NCBI GenBank assembly: GCA_947475315.1
Contig: CANJMY010000031.1
Coordinates: 1 to 38,780 of the forward strand
DNA length: 38,780 nt
Direction: 5' to 3'
DNA from: Pseudomonadota bacterium
Lineage (GTDB): Bacteria; Myxococcota_A; UBA796; GCA-2862545
Shown: positions 38,517 to 38,780 of the stretch, in pieces
Layout of the letters: each line of letters starts with the position of its first letter
Numbering within the stretch: position 1 is the first letter of the stretch
The notes under the pieces: model-generated
Databases searched by the model: none
What the model saw: the letters and a program-made list of their open reading frames with translations, nothing else
Told to the model about the DNA's origin: nothing
Translations under genes and position numbers: made by a program

Positions 38517-38780
38517 CCGAACTTCCCGGAGATGTAGTCGTTGGTGCGCTTGTCGCGGGCGAACACGAACAGGTCCTCGGTCTTGGCCGACTCAACCAGC
38601 TCGCCGTTCATCATGAAGGCGGTCACGTCCGCGATGCGCCGCGCCTGCATCAACAGGTTGGTCACGAGCACGATGGTCATGCGCGACTTGAGCTGCATGA
38701 GCACGTCCTCGATGCGCATCGTGGTGACCGGGTCGATCGCGATGCTGAACTCGTCGAGGCAGAGCACCTCGGGGTCGGTC
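38513..38780 (-). CDS. Second PstB-like ATPase, C-terminal part (5' end beyond the window), switch His replaced
   Basis: Eighty-eight residues are visible and the 5' end is beyond the window. Walker B reads EVLCLDEFSIAIDP: the catalytic Glu is kept, but the usual Pro after it is Phe and SALD is IAID. The H loop, normally THNMQQA in PstB, is TNLLMQA, so Asn (codon at 38657-38659) replaces the switch His. The end, YISGKFG, is PstB-like. Flanking residues align without gaps, so a frameshift is not the cause. Walker A, Q loop and signature lie beyond the right edge. The gene overlaps the first pstB by four bases, indicating equal, coupled synthesis of the two subunits. Confidence 0.85.
   Translation of the reverse strand, partial: TDPEVLCLDEFSIAIDPVTTMRIEDVLMQLKSRMTIVLVTNLLMQARRIADVTAFMMNGELVESAKTEDLFVFARDKRTNDYISGKFG

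Noticed and set aside
38513..38780. Frameshift or sequencing error as cause of the odd Walker B and H loop in the second PstB
   Set aside because: Residues on both sides align to PstB in one frame with no gap, and the overlap with the next gene is exact.

Overview
This is a very GC-rich bacterial chromosome segment that is densely packed with genes. Four features point to a member of the Myxococcota or a close relative, and this is inference from gene content, not a database match. Many lipoproteins carry an Asp-Thr-Asp spacer directly after the lipid-anchored Cys. There is a very large MopE-type Cys/Asp repeat protein, a tandem set of NHL-propeller lipoproteins, and one protein with a MYXO-CTERM-like tail. 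No mobile element, phage gene, CRISPR array or rRNA is visible, and no stretch longer than 300 bases lacks a gene.

Layout. (1) 1-1655, minus strand: an MpaB-like oxygenase followed by a truncated phytanoyl-CoA-dioxygenase-like gene, with a palindrome between them. An M48-TerB protein (1708-2976, plus) starts divergently. (2) 2951-5561, minus: a three-gene envelope redox operon made of a VKOR-thioredoxin fusion, an OmpA-like protein and a TlpA-like lipoprotein. (3) 5756-13292, minus: a 2,061-residue lipoprotein with 59 tandem 24-residue repeats, followed after 28 bases by a multi-pass GT-C-like membrane protein. (4) 13436-20720, plus: a 679-residue lipoprotein that may be a glycosidase, tRNA-Val(CAC), a WD/Kelch-like lipoprotein, and three tandem NHL-propeller lipoproteins. 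(5) 20724-24156: two DTD-type lipoproteins (one with a CX4CH haem-like motif), a START-like protein, and a dehydrogenase with an unknown partner. (6) 24269-27075: ndk, a histidine kinase and an FAD monooxygenase. (7) 27109-30639: an endoglycoceramidase-like GH5 lipoprotein and a sulfatase lipoprotein, tail to tail with touching stop codons. (8) 30722-33368, minus: an overlapping operon of HlyD-like adaptor, VTC polyphosphate-polymerase domain and DUF4956. (9) 33598-35014, plus: a MYXO-CTERM-like protein and a small unknown. (10) 35032-38780, minus: a phosphate-uptake cluster in the unusual order pstB2 (partial), pstB1, pstS, pstC, phoU.

How the genes may work together. The giant repeat protein carries roughly 117 repeat cysteines. 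It lies directly upstream of a membrane glycosyltransferase-like gene and a disulfide-forming operon in the same orientation, which suggests a surface-protein maturation neighbourhood. The right end is about phosphorus: a VTC/DUF4956 module and a Pst cluster. In that cluster the two ATPase subunits carry complementary defects: LSLEA replaces LSGGQ in one, and Asn replaces the switch His in the other. Both defects would fall in the same composite ATP site of a heterodimer.
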